From the NCBI GenBank assembly GCA_026413225.1, contig CM048552.1:142303053-142367052 (forward strand): DNA of 64,000 nucleotides, written 5' to 3'. The DNA comes from Otis tarda (Eukaryota; Chordata; Aves; Otidiformes; Otididae). A program made the translations under genes and the position numbers. Below are positions 36,101 to 47,730 of the stretch, one piece after another; position 1 is the stretch's first letter, and every line of letters begins with the position of its first letter. The notes beneath the pieces were generated by a model. The model was not told where the DNA came from. It searched no databases and saw nothing but the letters and a program-made list of their open reading frames with translations.

Positions 36101-39100
36101 GGCTGATGATCATAAGACTTGTCTAATGGTTTCAGGAGTCTTGAGTTAGGGGTTTAGAATCATTAGCAAAATTGATGTTTCTGTGAAGTCAGTGCTTAAT
36201 ATTGTCTTTCTTGTAGCTGGCCAAAATTACTGTTCAGCCTGCTACTTTTCTTACAGAAAAAAAAAAAAAAAGAGCCTTTATTTCAAGTGATAAAGGTCAA
36301 GGGTTTGGTGCTGAAGACCCAGCAAAATATTCTGACAGATTAATATGATGTACACATGTGTATGGGGCCACTTTCTGTTATATTAGCTATTATCAGTATT
36401 TACGTACCAGAGTAATTCAAGGATTGAAATAAGTGATTACAGAGTAGCCAAGGGATAGCTTCCCATGTGTTAACTGTATCAATGGGAATAGGCTGTCACA
36501 CATGTCCTTTTCCATTCCTGCCATGCCAAATATTACAAACTACAAACTTAAGAGGTTCTTAATAGATGAAAGTAGTGATGAGTTTAAAGCTGTTGTGATT
36601 GTTCAGAATAAGCTGAATTCTGGGGCTGTTTCCAGCTTTGGGCATGACACACAAAAGTATTTTGACTTCTAACACTCGCTGAGCTCAATGGAAACTTTGG
36701 GTACCTACACGGGAGCTGGGCATGTAATGCTTTTTCTATATGATATGCACAAGAGTAAGACCGCTTCCCTAAATATTTCACTCAATATTGCATTTATTCC
36801 AAAGTTCTCAGTGTATTTCTGATTAAAACTAGTATAATGTATCGTTGTAGATGACAGAAGAATATTTTCACCACCTTTATTACACAGCGCTGTTTCTGTG
36901 TTGGAGATGTGGAAGGGTTTCCAAGTGATCAGAAGGTGGCAGCAGATCTCTGTTTCATGTCTCCTGACGTTATTTCAACCTCTAGCAACTGAGAGACAAG
37001 AAAAAAAGGAAGGAAGGAAAGAGCAAAATTTAAAATTAACTTACTGAGGAAAAAAGATCTCTCAATTGTAACGCCGTAAGTAGCTATGAGAGGAGACAGG
37101 ACTGCCACTCACCTCTGCTGATCACATTGCACTAATCTAAAAGCAGGTCCTTCACCAAATGCCTTGAAGATTCATCAGGGATGGGAAAGCATCCCCACCA
37201 GGCCAGGAGCGCTGTGTGAACTTCTGTCTGGGAAGCGGCCTGCCAGCGGTCAGCCTCAGTGAATGCATGAGCAAGGGCAGAAGTGGCCTCAGCGCTCACG
37301 CAGAACACGTCAGCGGTATAGACTTTACTCACACTGAACAAATGCTAGTATGCCTGATGCATCTCTAGTTAAGCCAATGTATTGGTCAATGCAACTCTCA
37401 CCCCTTTCAAGAGCAGTCCTCTCCATTTCTTCCCAGCTCCTCTGTAAGCAACGCCTGGGCAGATGTAAAGGGATGGCCTCTTTTTTTCAAAGGACAAAGT
37501 TGCTCCTTCTTTCTGTGAGCTGTGCTAGGGAAGTCTCCAGGGCAATCACAATGGATCCTCCTCAGATGGGGACCCTTCCCTCCGCACAGGGCTGCCCAAG
37601 TAGTACCCAGGCCATAGCAGAGCCAGCACCGGAGGCAGCCCTCGTGGGAGCTGGTAGCCTTGCAGCCTTCTCATCTCCCCTAAGAAGGCAGAGATGCACA
37701 TGGTTTAAAATTCCACATTTCTGTGAATCCCAGTGGCTGTCCCTGCACAGCCACCCCCAAACAATCCTGGCTAACAACAAGGACAAAGAAGAGTCATTTC
37801 TTTGCCTGGCCATGTACTGCCTCCTCCTGTCTTTACTGCATCACCCCTTTCCAGTAAACTTTTTCCCCCTCTTTGATCTGTGGATGCTACTTACATGTTA
37901 CAACCGCTCCAATCTATGAGCCACTGACACAGAAGGTTCACTGTTAGAAGAGGAAAATAATTTGAAGGGGAAGGGGGGAACTGCTTAACAACACCACTAA
38001 AAAAGCTCATAATTAATGATTTGGCTGTAAAGGTGAGAGGCTGAAGCCCAACATTTACTAAATAGTTTATTGTTAAAAAGGGAAACTTCATCTGTGGTAA
38101 TATTTTTAAGCAGGTGAGGTGGAGCTTACCAATGAAAGGGAAGCTTTCTTTTTCTACATTCTGCTTAGGTGACAAAATACATTTTAAATTTACCTCCACT
38201 AGTGCAAGGCAGTCAATTTTGTTTGTTCGGGAACTGCCTCTGATTGTTTTACTTAGTTTCTTTGGAAATAAACCAAAGCACTGGGTTTGATTCAGAGATC
38301 CTTATATCCAAAGGGGAGTGGTGTGAGCATCTGCTCTGATCTGGGGCACAACATAAGCCACACTCTTTTGCTGCATCAAGTCCAATGATGTGGGTGGTTA
38401 AGCTGGAATAAATCTGTTAGGAAAATAACCAGATTTAACTTAAGGACTCCATGTGAGGTAGTGAAGTAGTCCTGAAGATTAGTTACCGGCACAGTTAAAA
38501 GTTGTAGCTTATTTCCAGTTTGGATGTTCCTAATTGATACAGGAAAGGCAGCAGCTGGAGAGTCACAAGGGCAGGTAATAAACTAGCAGTGACTTGATCA
38601 AAAGAGCATGGGACATCTAGAGTAGGAAAGAGAAAATCTTGCCCAGTCTTTAAGATGTTGCCCATTACAGCGCACCACGCACTCCACAGTTTTCTTCTGT
38701 ATCTCCTGTTTGCCTCCTACAGAAATGCATCCACTGCCAGGAAATCCTTGAGTCCTCAGTTTGTCAATATTCAGAGCTTTGTTACAAATATGAATATATT
38801 TCACTGGACAGTGTTAAAGAAATAAACCATAATGGACAAGGGCAAAGCACATCAGCAAGTTGATAGCTGTCATTTCCTTGACCAGCTTCTCATGTTAAGG
38901 ACCCCCCACCTCCCCTCATCTCCTCTAATTTTCAGTAGATACTGTCAAGCTCAGCATCGGTGCTGTCAATGAAGTTATGCTACACAGCTCTCCATTCACA
39001 TAACTAAAAGCAGACACTAGCCTTTAGCTTTAATTTTTAAAATTTCATTTAATTATAATGTTAATTTTTATGATGGTTATTTTAATTTACTGTAAGCATA

Positions 39101-42100
39101 ATTAAAAATAGAATATACCTTCTAGCAATTATTAGTAAAATTGCTTTGCCTCCTTCCTAGGAGAGCGAGTGAGTTCAGAGAGACTCTTTCTAGCAGATTA
39201 TTTTAAAATATAACCTCAGTTGCAACTAAGGAAAACCCTGGCATGAAAAAAAAAAAAAAAGAGGAAAATAATGAGACAAGCAATTCTTATTACAGGGTTC
39301 AAAGAGTAGTGCTGTTTGGTTGGGTTACACCAACTTAGTATTACAGAATCTTTCAGAATAACTTACAGGAAGAAGCTCACTTTTTAGGAAGGGGTTGTCA
39401 GTAGCAGAAACAGTGCCAGTATTGTAAAAACAGTGGATTTGGAAAGGAGGTTGGAATCTATTTATTCAAATCCCTGAAGTGGGAAGAATAAAGGGAAGAA
39501 ATTTGGAATAGCCTTGTGCCAAACTAGTCAACAGATGGCTCAGGGCCAGGACTCGGTCTGTAAGGACATTTTTCTGTCCTGGGGAACACGAGCCAGTCAG
39601 CAATTGGCCTGTTATCATGTTGTAGGAGAGAGAAAGTGCAGATCTGGGTTTGGTCTGATCGATTGCTGTAGAACTGTAATGATACATCTATATTTGTTTG
39701 GCATCAGAGCACCTGGCTGGGAACAAAAATAGCTTTTAGGATATACAAGTTGGCCGTCCATGCTTTGGAGGATGAAAGAAACCCCAAGTATGTGTGAGCA
39801 GCAAACTGTGGGACACTGAGCGCACCTCCGTCAGCTCAAACTGAAAGTGACATGAACTGGACACTTTACCGCTCTGGGGACTAAACCTGAGGTAAGAATG
39901 ACTTCTTTCCTAGTGTCTGTTCTCCAAGCTATCTTTTAAGACTGAAGCATATTAATTTCCCTTGCATTATAATTATGACATGAAAGCATTTCGATTTACA
40001 AAATCCTTATTTCTGAACTAGTAACGACCTCAGCTGATGGCTACTATTATTTATAGACTTAGTCACACTTAAATATTTGCTTTCTAAGCTTGACTAAACT
40101 CTGCTTGGCTGCTTTTGTAATTTCAGGTTGTACAAAAAAAAATTCTCACTGTGCTTTTTCCAAGTGACAATAGATGTACTATTGCACTCTTAGCACCATA
40201 GAGTAACTAATACAAACACAAGGCACAAAGTACAAGACAAAGTTCAAATTAGGGATAACAAAAAGGTATTATACTTTCCATTGGTGGAAACAACTTGTAG
40301 GTCAGTCTCCTGCTCGTTCATGTCATGTTGTCTTTACACAGGCGTGGTTGCATTGACTCCAGTCACATTTTTCCTGACTTAGACTTGCACTAGAGAATAA
40401 CAGTAGTCAAGACTATCAAACTCTCCAGTGTATCGATGTCAGTGAAGATCACTGCCTCTGGTGTATTTAGAAGGTAAGTAGTATAGAAATTCCAAAATGT
40501 GTGGAATAACATCTACACTACTAATATGAAGCACTGGAGACTGAAGATAGCACTGCTGAAGCCAAACACTGAAGAATAGCAGTTCTGAGCCTTTCAATGT
40601 TAGGAAAATACTCATACCGAATATCCTTTCTGAATAGGATGAGTTAAGGTAATCCATTTTAAAGCGCTGATGACACATCAAAAGTTCAAAAGTTATTTAC
40701 CTGGAAATTGGGAAGGCACTAAGAAGTCCTGATTATCTCTTCCAAGCTAGGACGCTTGAGCTACAATCCCATCCTGTGCTGTCAATGGACAAAAGACAGA
40801 GTGATTTCACCAAAGGGCCCTACTGAGGAATCTGTTTCCTACATTAGTTCATCCTGACCTTAACACACCCACCTTTAAAACACACTGCAAAGCCCATTTA
40901 TTCTGCAGTACGTTTTTGGGAGAAAAGAGACCATTTGGAAGAATATGGTAAGGAGAATTCTGCTATTGCTTTGTAGCTACTGTTGTTTGTATCTCAGGAC
41001 TAGGTTGTTTAGGAGTGAACCATTGGTGATACAGCACAACGTAAAACTGAGTTGGGCTTGTTAAGGTAGGCTGTACACCAGTGCAGTTGAAGGCTGGGCA
41101 GATGAGGAAAACCACAAGAAACTAAGAATGTCATAGTACATCAGATCAAAGGTCCATTTGTCTAATATCTTCTAAAAGAACATAAAAAGGACAAAATGAA
41201 TAACAACACTTTTGTGAAACACATTCCCAGTCTCTACTGATTTATAACTCAAGAGCTCCTTTGCATGTGACGGCATCTTTGCATTTAAATGAAAAGAAAG
41301 CTGTATGGCCTGCAGCGGAGGGAGGCAGCAGGCATTTAAGCAAAAGGATGACTGAGGACATAGTAGAGGGGTTGAGAGCAGAAGGAGACAGCAGGTGCAT
41401 ATCCTGATTTCAATAAAACAGGGACACTGACCTCAGGCACACGGAAGATGCACCTATGACCTACTGAGAACTGGTATTTGCTTTCTTACTCATAGAATTC
41501 AGTAGCTCTCCTCATACAAACCCTTGTTAAATCCATGGGGCCATTCACAGAGCACAGTATTACTCCCTTATTATAGCAGGCTCAGAAGCAGTCCTGAACA
41601 ACCAGAACTTTTCCTGAGTCTTATCGATGATGTAGCTTGGACTTTTTCTGCTGTCCACTTGAGATGATGTGAGCTACAGTGAAAAAATTTCAAATATGCT
41701 ACTTTAGGTATCTACCATTTGCTAGTAGGAGCAATATTTAGAGCAGGAGAGGACTGGTGGTGCCAAGAATGTTTTACTTCACAGTAAAAAGGAAATATTT
41801 TAAGAGTACTTTATATGGCAGTAAAGCAGGGACTTTTTAAACGTGACATCCATATTCATAATGAGTGCACTTTGATCTGTAAACAGTCCTTAAAAATTAA
41901 GTAGGGATATTGCTTTTAATAGTGCATTTGCTAGTCCTGACCTACAGGTGTGCACAGAGAGAGCACGTTTTCTACTGCAGTCAGTTGACTTCCCCTGATT
42001 TACGGCATTTCAGTCCCTGTTCCATGTGCTCCAGAGGTTTGAGTTCCATTTTCTATTTGGATCTGACTTCAATTTATTATATTTTATCCCCCAACTAGCA

Positions 42101-42615
42101 CAGGCAGCAAGATAAGAATTACTTTCACACATGACTCTCTGCATAACACTTGTTTCCACTTAGAAAGAAATACATGGTTTTTTCAAGTTACATTTCCTTT
42201 GAAAAACAATGGTTTAAACTGAGGCGTGAAATGTTCCATTGCACTCCTTTTTTTTACAACCTTTGTTAACATGGAATTTCAAGTAAAATCTAAAAGACTG
42301 ACTCAAGTTTTATACCTACGTCTATTTGTGTATTTGTTGTTTCTCATGAAGTTTGTACTAAATGGTCATTTTTAGAAACACATTTCATTCAAAGTTCAGT
42401 AGCACTATGAGAGGGCCATCCACCACTGCTGTGTACCATCATTCCCTTGGGGAATTTCCAGAGGTAAGTCTCAGTGCTTTAGATGGGTAGGAGGAAGGAT
42501 GAGAAGGTGGAAAACATGGGCCATCTCTCTTGGCCCACAGAAACTCACTAACAAGCAAGCTGTGATGAATTTGTTGTGACATCCACTTTACTTTGGAAAA
42601 CCCTTCTGAGAGAAG
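33119..42615. other. Intergenic, no gene recognised
   Basis: About 9.5 kb without a supportable gene or clear transposon. It has A15 runs at 36257-36271 and 39246-39260, a T13 run at 34176-34188, and AT-rich blocks at 34760-34830 and 39000-39130. A GC-richer patch at 37130-37860 carries a 189-codon ORF (37350-37919) with no recognisable domain and overlapping ORFs on the other strand; I treat it as chance. Confidence 0.5.
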
Positions 42616-43171
42616 ACTGTCCCTATACTCCGCGCTCCTGAGACTCCACCTGGAATACTGTGTCCAGCTCTGGAGGCTCCAACATAAGAAGGACATGGAA
42701 CTGTTGAAGAAAGTCCAGAGGAGGGCCACGAAGATGATCAGAGGGCTGGAGCACCTCTCCTGTGAGGACAGGCCGAGAGTTGGGGCTGTTCAGCCTGGAG
42801 AAGAGGAGGCTCCAGGGAGACCTTATAGTGGCCTTCCAGTAGCTAAAGGGGGCTTATAAGAAAGATGGAGAGAAACTCTTCAGTAGGGCCTGTTGCAATA
42901 GGACGAGGGGTAATTTTTTTTAGAGGGAGGTAGATTCAGACTGGATATAAGTAAGACATTTTTTACAATGAACTTGGTGAAATATTGGAACAGGTTGCCC
43001 AGAGAGATGGTTGATACCCCACCCCTGGAAACATTCAAGGCCAGGTTGGATGGGGCTCTGAGCAACCTCATCTAGTCGAAGATGTCCCTGCTTCCTGCAG
43101 GGAGTCTGGACTAGATGACCTTCAAAGGTCCCTTCCAACCCAATCTATTCTATGATTCTATGATTTTATGA
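42616..43171 (+). mobile_element. CR1 LINE 3' fragment (plus strand)
   Basis: The C-terminal part of CR1 ORF2 and its 3' UTR. It starts near the block encoding [16 protein letters not shown], continues with GGCCACGAAGATGATCAGAG and TTGGGGCTGTTCAGCCTGGA, and ends GGACTAGATGACCTTCAAAG plus repeats of ATTCTATG at 43145-43171. The frame is broken (a 2-bp deletion near GACAGGCCGAGAG and a stop near 42843), so it is older than the 27.8-kb copy. It belongs to the same subfamily as the 27.8 and 54.3-kb copies. Confidence 0.95.
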
Positions 43172-44739
43172 ACTAGGGACTGAGAAGCTACTGATAATGC
43201 TGCTTCTTTATGTAACCAGAGAGAACAAAAGATAATGGGAAAGTAAAGGGAATCCATTTCACCCTCTGTCTCCAGCAACGCCTTCTAGGAATAATAGGCA
43301 ACCTTCTCCATCTCCTCACTTCTATTAAATGCCATTAACTTTACCTTTTTTGCTCCTACAAGAATTTTTGGGAAATCCCACAAGAGAAACTTGGTAAAAT
43401 GGTTCATCATAGCACACACTACTCTGTAGCTCCACAGCCAGCAACCTCTTACCAGCAAAGCCACTGGCAGCCCACTGCCTGCAGAAGTTCCCTTCTCTAA
43501 ATCTGAAATCCAAATATAATAATACCGGAATCCAAATCACTGACTTTGATGTCTAAGCTAACTTTAACCAGGATATTCCATTATCAGTAACTGTCCATTT
43601 GTGATGGAAAGGAGCTCAGCATGGATGCTACAAGGTTCTATGATGGGTTATTAAGCCCTCAGCTGATGAAATCCACATGAACACAGGTATAGTACTGTTG
43701 GTTAGGGCAGTAGAAAGTTAAAGGCATCTTAGGTACACTTGCAGCACGCCCTTGGATGATGTGTCTATGCATCCCTACAATGCAGAATGACATTCTGTTC
43801 CTCTTGTGTCCTGCTCCTCCCGGCACTAATGTTTCATATCGCCTGGGCTGGGAGTCTGTTCTCTGCAGCTACAGACTTTCTCTTGTCTGAGGGTCTCAAC
43901 ACACCTTTTAAATACAAGGTCTCAACAGGATGAACTGTTCATAGCTGAATGCAAAACCACCTCCAGCCCAAGGTTCTTCAGTCCTTTGGTTGAAAGAGAA
44001 GATGGGCCTGATATCAGTGAAAATCTCAATAATTCAGGTGAACAGTTGGAACTGGCCCCATTTTTACTGCAAATGGGCTTACTTTTAAGTGACACACAAC
44101 CTGTTTGCTTGGTTTGCCATGCCTGACATAAGTTGGTGGCAAAGGGTTGAGTGAATATGGCACTTGAAATCTCATGAGAAAGAACAAATTTTTAAAGTAC
44201 TTTCACTGGAACAGCAATAGAATCAGGAAATATAAATAACTTATTTTTTATAAAGTTGCATAAAACAAAAAAAAAAAGGCAGGCATTTCAGCCTTAGTTT
44301 TCATAAGAAACCTTTCAGGAAGTTAAAACAGGACCACACTTATGGGAAATCCCATCCAACCTATGTATGAGTAACAAGATTTCTTTAGAATGTTAGGCTT
44401 TTCAATTATAAAGTGACCATCAGTAACTCTTTTTAATTATTTTGAAATTTTTTTTTTGTTAAATTTATCCTTCTTAATCAGTCTATTAAGGACAGGCTGC
44501 TTTTGCCCATGATTATTTATTTGTACCTTACTGAAGAAAAATCTCTCTCTCCCACTAAAGTCAAGGCCAATGTTCATAAAAGAAAGAACAAATACCTGTA
44601 AGCTACAGACTGTACCTTGGGGGAGGTCCTTGAGCCAGGGAAAGGAAAGAAAGATAATGAGGAGAAAAGAGGAACGCATTTTTTTTTGTCACTTATTGTA
44701 GACATCAGAAGAGAAAGAAGTTAAAAAAAAAATTGAAAC

Positions 44740-44930
44740 CTAAACCTAAAGCAGTAGCTGTAGGCATGCTCTTGCTAATTCAGATTGTTTGCTATTCATT
44801 TCAATTTTAATGACTCACTAAGGTGTGTGACTACAACTGGCTATTATCCTTTTAATTATGACGTTTCCAAGATAATACTCGAGTTTAGTGCTCTCAAAAT
44901 GTAAACAGAAGATTTTTTATTGTTTTACAC
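44740..44930. promoter_or_regulatory. Candidate conserved non-coding element
   Basis: Unique AT-rich block with several homeodomain-type cores (CTAATTC, TTTAATGACTCA, TTTAATTATGACG) and an AP-1-like TGACTCA. No repeat or coding content. This is a call by appearance only. Confidence 0.2.
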
Positions 44931-45247
44931 AGTTTTATCTAGGTGAAGCTGCGTATTTGCATTGCCTGTCAGCGTGCTCACAACATAGTTCTACCACTTT
45001 TTCTCGGAGGGACACTGTTTGCTTCCTTCTACGAAGAGATACATTCAAAACTGGGACCTAGGCAACCAGTCACCAAGATTTGCAAGCTTATTCTGCTCCC
45101 AGAATGAAATAATGAAGACAAATTGCACAAAAAGCACTTAACCCAATGCATGCCGGATCGGGTGTCTTACAGTGTGGATCTAAACACCCAGTGTACTAGA
45201 ACTAACTGGTAGATGAGACAGGGTTGAGTGAAGGGAAACGGTGGCAG

Positions 45248-45290
45248 CGAGAAGAGGGGGAGAAAGAGAGAGAGAGGAGGAGGAATAGGA
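45248..45290. repeat. GA-rich low-complexity tract
   Basis: Imperfect purine run with (GA)n and (GAG)n elements on the plus strand. Confidence 0.75.
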
Positions 45291-45715
45291 AATCTGAAAC
45301 TCCATTCTGAACACCAAAAAATGTTCCTTTGTATTTTGTTCAATTATTGCTTGATATAAAGACGTATTTATGTGTTTTATCTGAAACTGTTATTGGATAA
45401 AATGTATAAACAGGACACCCCTAGGAGAAATGGAGGTATGGACTTCCGAATCCTGTCAGACAGGCAAAAATTGAATGTGGACCTCCTGCATCCTGGCCAA
45501 AGGGTCTCTGGTTATCACATTGTAGTAAAATGAGTGCCCTCAAACCATCTCCTGCTATGGCCATTCTATGATCTGGGAGTTTTTCTCCCACCCAAGGGCT
45601 TTTGGTGTGCTCTTAGAACACAGGCTTGCTTGGCTGCTTCAAGGGCCTTCAGCAGAGGAAGATTGCCCTCTGAATCCTCCTCAGACTTCGCTGTGAGATA
45701 GCACCCAGTTAAATT

Positions 45716-45767
45716 GTGCTTCTTGGCATGCAGAGAAATATCAAGGTGCTTCTTGGCATGCAAAGAA
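45716..45767. repeat. 22-bp direct repeat with 30-bp offset
   Basis: GTGCTTCTTGGCATGCA followed by G/A and AGAA occurs at 45716-45737 and 45746-45767, with one mismatch. A 96-codon ORF on the minus strand spans it and shows the duplicated SLHAKKH, but that ORF has no other support as a gene. Confidence 0.8.
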
Positions 45768-47259
45768 CTTTGGGTTCCTCTGGAACTCTGGGAGCCTTCA
45801 GTGAGAAAAAGTTGTGTTATCTTCACAGCTAGGGGCAACTGATTTAGTATTTTCAATCACTTTTCAATTCACTTTAAGTAGGTAATGCTTCATTTTGGAA
45901 CCTGTCTTCAAGTAGTTTGTATCCTTACTTTTGGACAAATGAGAAGGAAGCCATGTCCACATACACAAGAGTCACGAGTTTGAGAAGTAGATAGAGAAAT
46001 AAAATACAAACAGGTTAGGCAGTAAATACAGAGCTAATGATGCATGCATTACATGCATTTCAGCTCATAAGTTGTGGCTTATGTGTATTAACCATTCAGT
46101 CTGAATACTCCTTCAGACACGTTACGTTTGAGGCAAAAAGCTGGTAAATTGTGCAGACTACTAAACTGCATCTGTTAGTACCATTTCCAACTGCAACTAG
46201 AAAGAAACAAGTAAAATCATAGAATGAGAGGTTTTTCAATACAACCCATGCACAGCTGTTAGCTATTCCCCTTGTAGCCTTGACAGAACATCAACTACAG
46301 CCATTCTGTAGCTTTAGGATGATAAATCACAGGGGTCTATGGAAGGAATAGACATCAGTAAGATGCAGAAAATAACAAATGAGTTCTCCTTTTAACTTTC
46401 ATGTTGAAATCTGCACTGTCCTTTTCCCCAGCGTTACAGAATAAGGACAAGCAAGCACACCTCATCAGAGCTTTCAAAGTTTGCAAGGTGCACCTCTGCA
46501 TATTCCAAGCTAGTGATGCAGATACAAGTGCTGTAGAACACACAGTTAACTAACAAAGAAAAAATAATGAAATGTAGAAAATCTTGTCTCCTAGCAGAGT
46601 ACAGAAACAAATAAACCAGACAGTACAGGCTCCTCATTGGCATTTTCTGTGTAGGAATGATCTGTGTCATAGAAACTTAGGAGTCAGAGTTAGAAGAGCT
46701 ATGGCTTGCTTGCAAGGGTTTGTCCTCTGTCAAGGAAATCGCTGCTGGCCGTAAACTTTCATGTTTTGTTAATAGGGTAATGTCTCTCAATCAAGCAGAA
46801 TCATTCAAAATTCTACAGATCATGGTTTTCAAAAGTCCAAGCAGTGCCTCATAGTCCTCCACTCCAAAACATATTCCTATCATACAAAGGAAACCATATC
46901 AGACTTTTTTTTTACTTCCCATCCTTTTACCAATAGATAAGATGTTCTTCACTGCCCAAAACAAAACCCATTCTGTCTTCAGGTGTTTGTGGTCTCAGGT
47001 AAACACTTGCATATCTAATTCTTGGTTTTTTTCCAGCATCCCGAGACAGTGCTTTTTCACACTGTAATCCATTAAATTAATCAATTAATATCTTTTCGAT
47101 ATAAAAAGGTTTCAATATAGGAACAAAATGTCATACAGCAGTGCACAAAAGTAATATGGAAAGCAGCTCCATGACATAATACTCTCTGAATACAGACACA
47201 CTAAAAAGAAAAAGTGTGGAGCTTTTTACTATTCACTGTCATTCCTATGTTTCTCTACA

Positions 47260-47730
47260 TTATTTGTTTCTTCCTCCTGTATCTGCCTTCTGCATTACAA
47301 TATTTTACCCCACTTGTATCAGTTTTCTCAAACTGAACCTCAGTTTATATTGTCCTGTCCAGATGCTTAACTCCCTCTTTATTATTTCTCTATTGTTTGC
47401 AACTTCTGTCCAATTTAGCATTAACTGTGAATTTAATTAAACTGTGGTCATTAACATTCATTTTATATGCCTCACTAATAGAATCCCTCTTCTAGTTCTT
47501 AATGACACTTAAATAAATAAAACCTAATAGAGATCCCTGTGGTACCTCACTAGACACCTTAACCTAGTTTAATACTTGCTACTTAACTGTTTACCAAGCT
47601 CCTTTGAACACTCTTCAAACCACAGAGGAGCATGTATATTCAAACCAAACTGAATTAATTTTTTAGTCCAATTTTCATGAGACTCCATATTGAATGCTTT
47701 AGCTGAATGCAAATAGCTTACGTCTCACTT
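47260..47730 (-). mobile_element. Ancient CR1/L3-like LINE relic (minus strand)
   Basis: Heavily diverged, but the order of landmarks matches the reverse complement of the C-terminal reverse transcriptase region in CR1-clade LINEs. These are CCAATTTAGCATTAACTG, AGAGATCCCTGTGGTACCTC, ACTAGACACCTTAACC, and CATATTGAATGCTTTAGCTG, the counterpart of the block GACAGTGTTGAAAGCCTTAC in the 32.6-kb copy. All frames are broken. It probably predates the bird-specific CR1 copies. Confidence 0.6.

Larger units (their letters stand above)
43172..47259. other. Intergenic, no gene recognised
   Basis: AT-rich unique sequence. It holds a GA-rich tract (45248-45290), a local 22-bp duplication (45716-45767) and a candidate conserved block (44740-44930), listed separately. 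A faint match to a reversed CR1 end (AATCATAGAATGAGAGG near 46217) is too short to call. Confidence 0.5.

Noticed and set aside
37350..37919. 189-codon plus-strand ORF
   Set aside because: No family resemblance and no splice or promoter evidence; the hydrophobic end follows local pyrimidine richness.
41110..41230. CATCAGATCAAAGGTCCATTTG, resembling a common reptile/bird repeat phrase
   Set aside because: Match is too short and diverged to assign to a family.
45560..45580. CCATTCTATGATCTG, like a CR1 tail
   Set aside because: One unit only and no CR1 sequence upstream of it.
46210..46300. Possible reversed CR1 3' end (AATCATAGAATGAGAGG)
   Set aside because: Only about 20 bp resemble CR1; no continuation.
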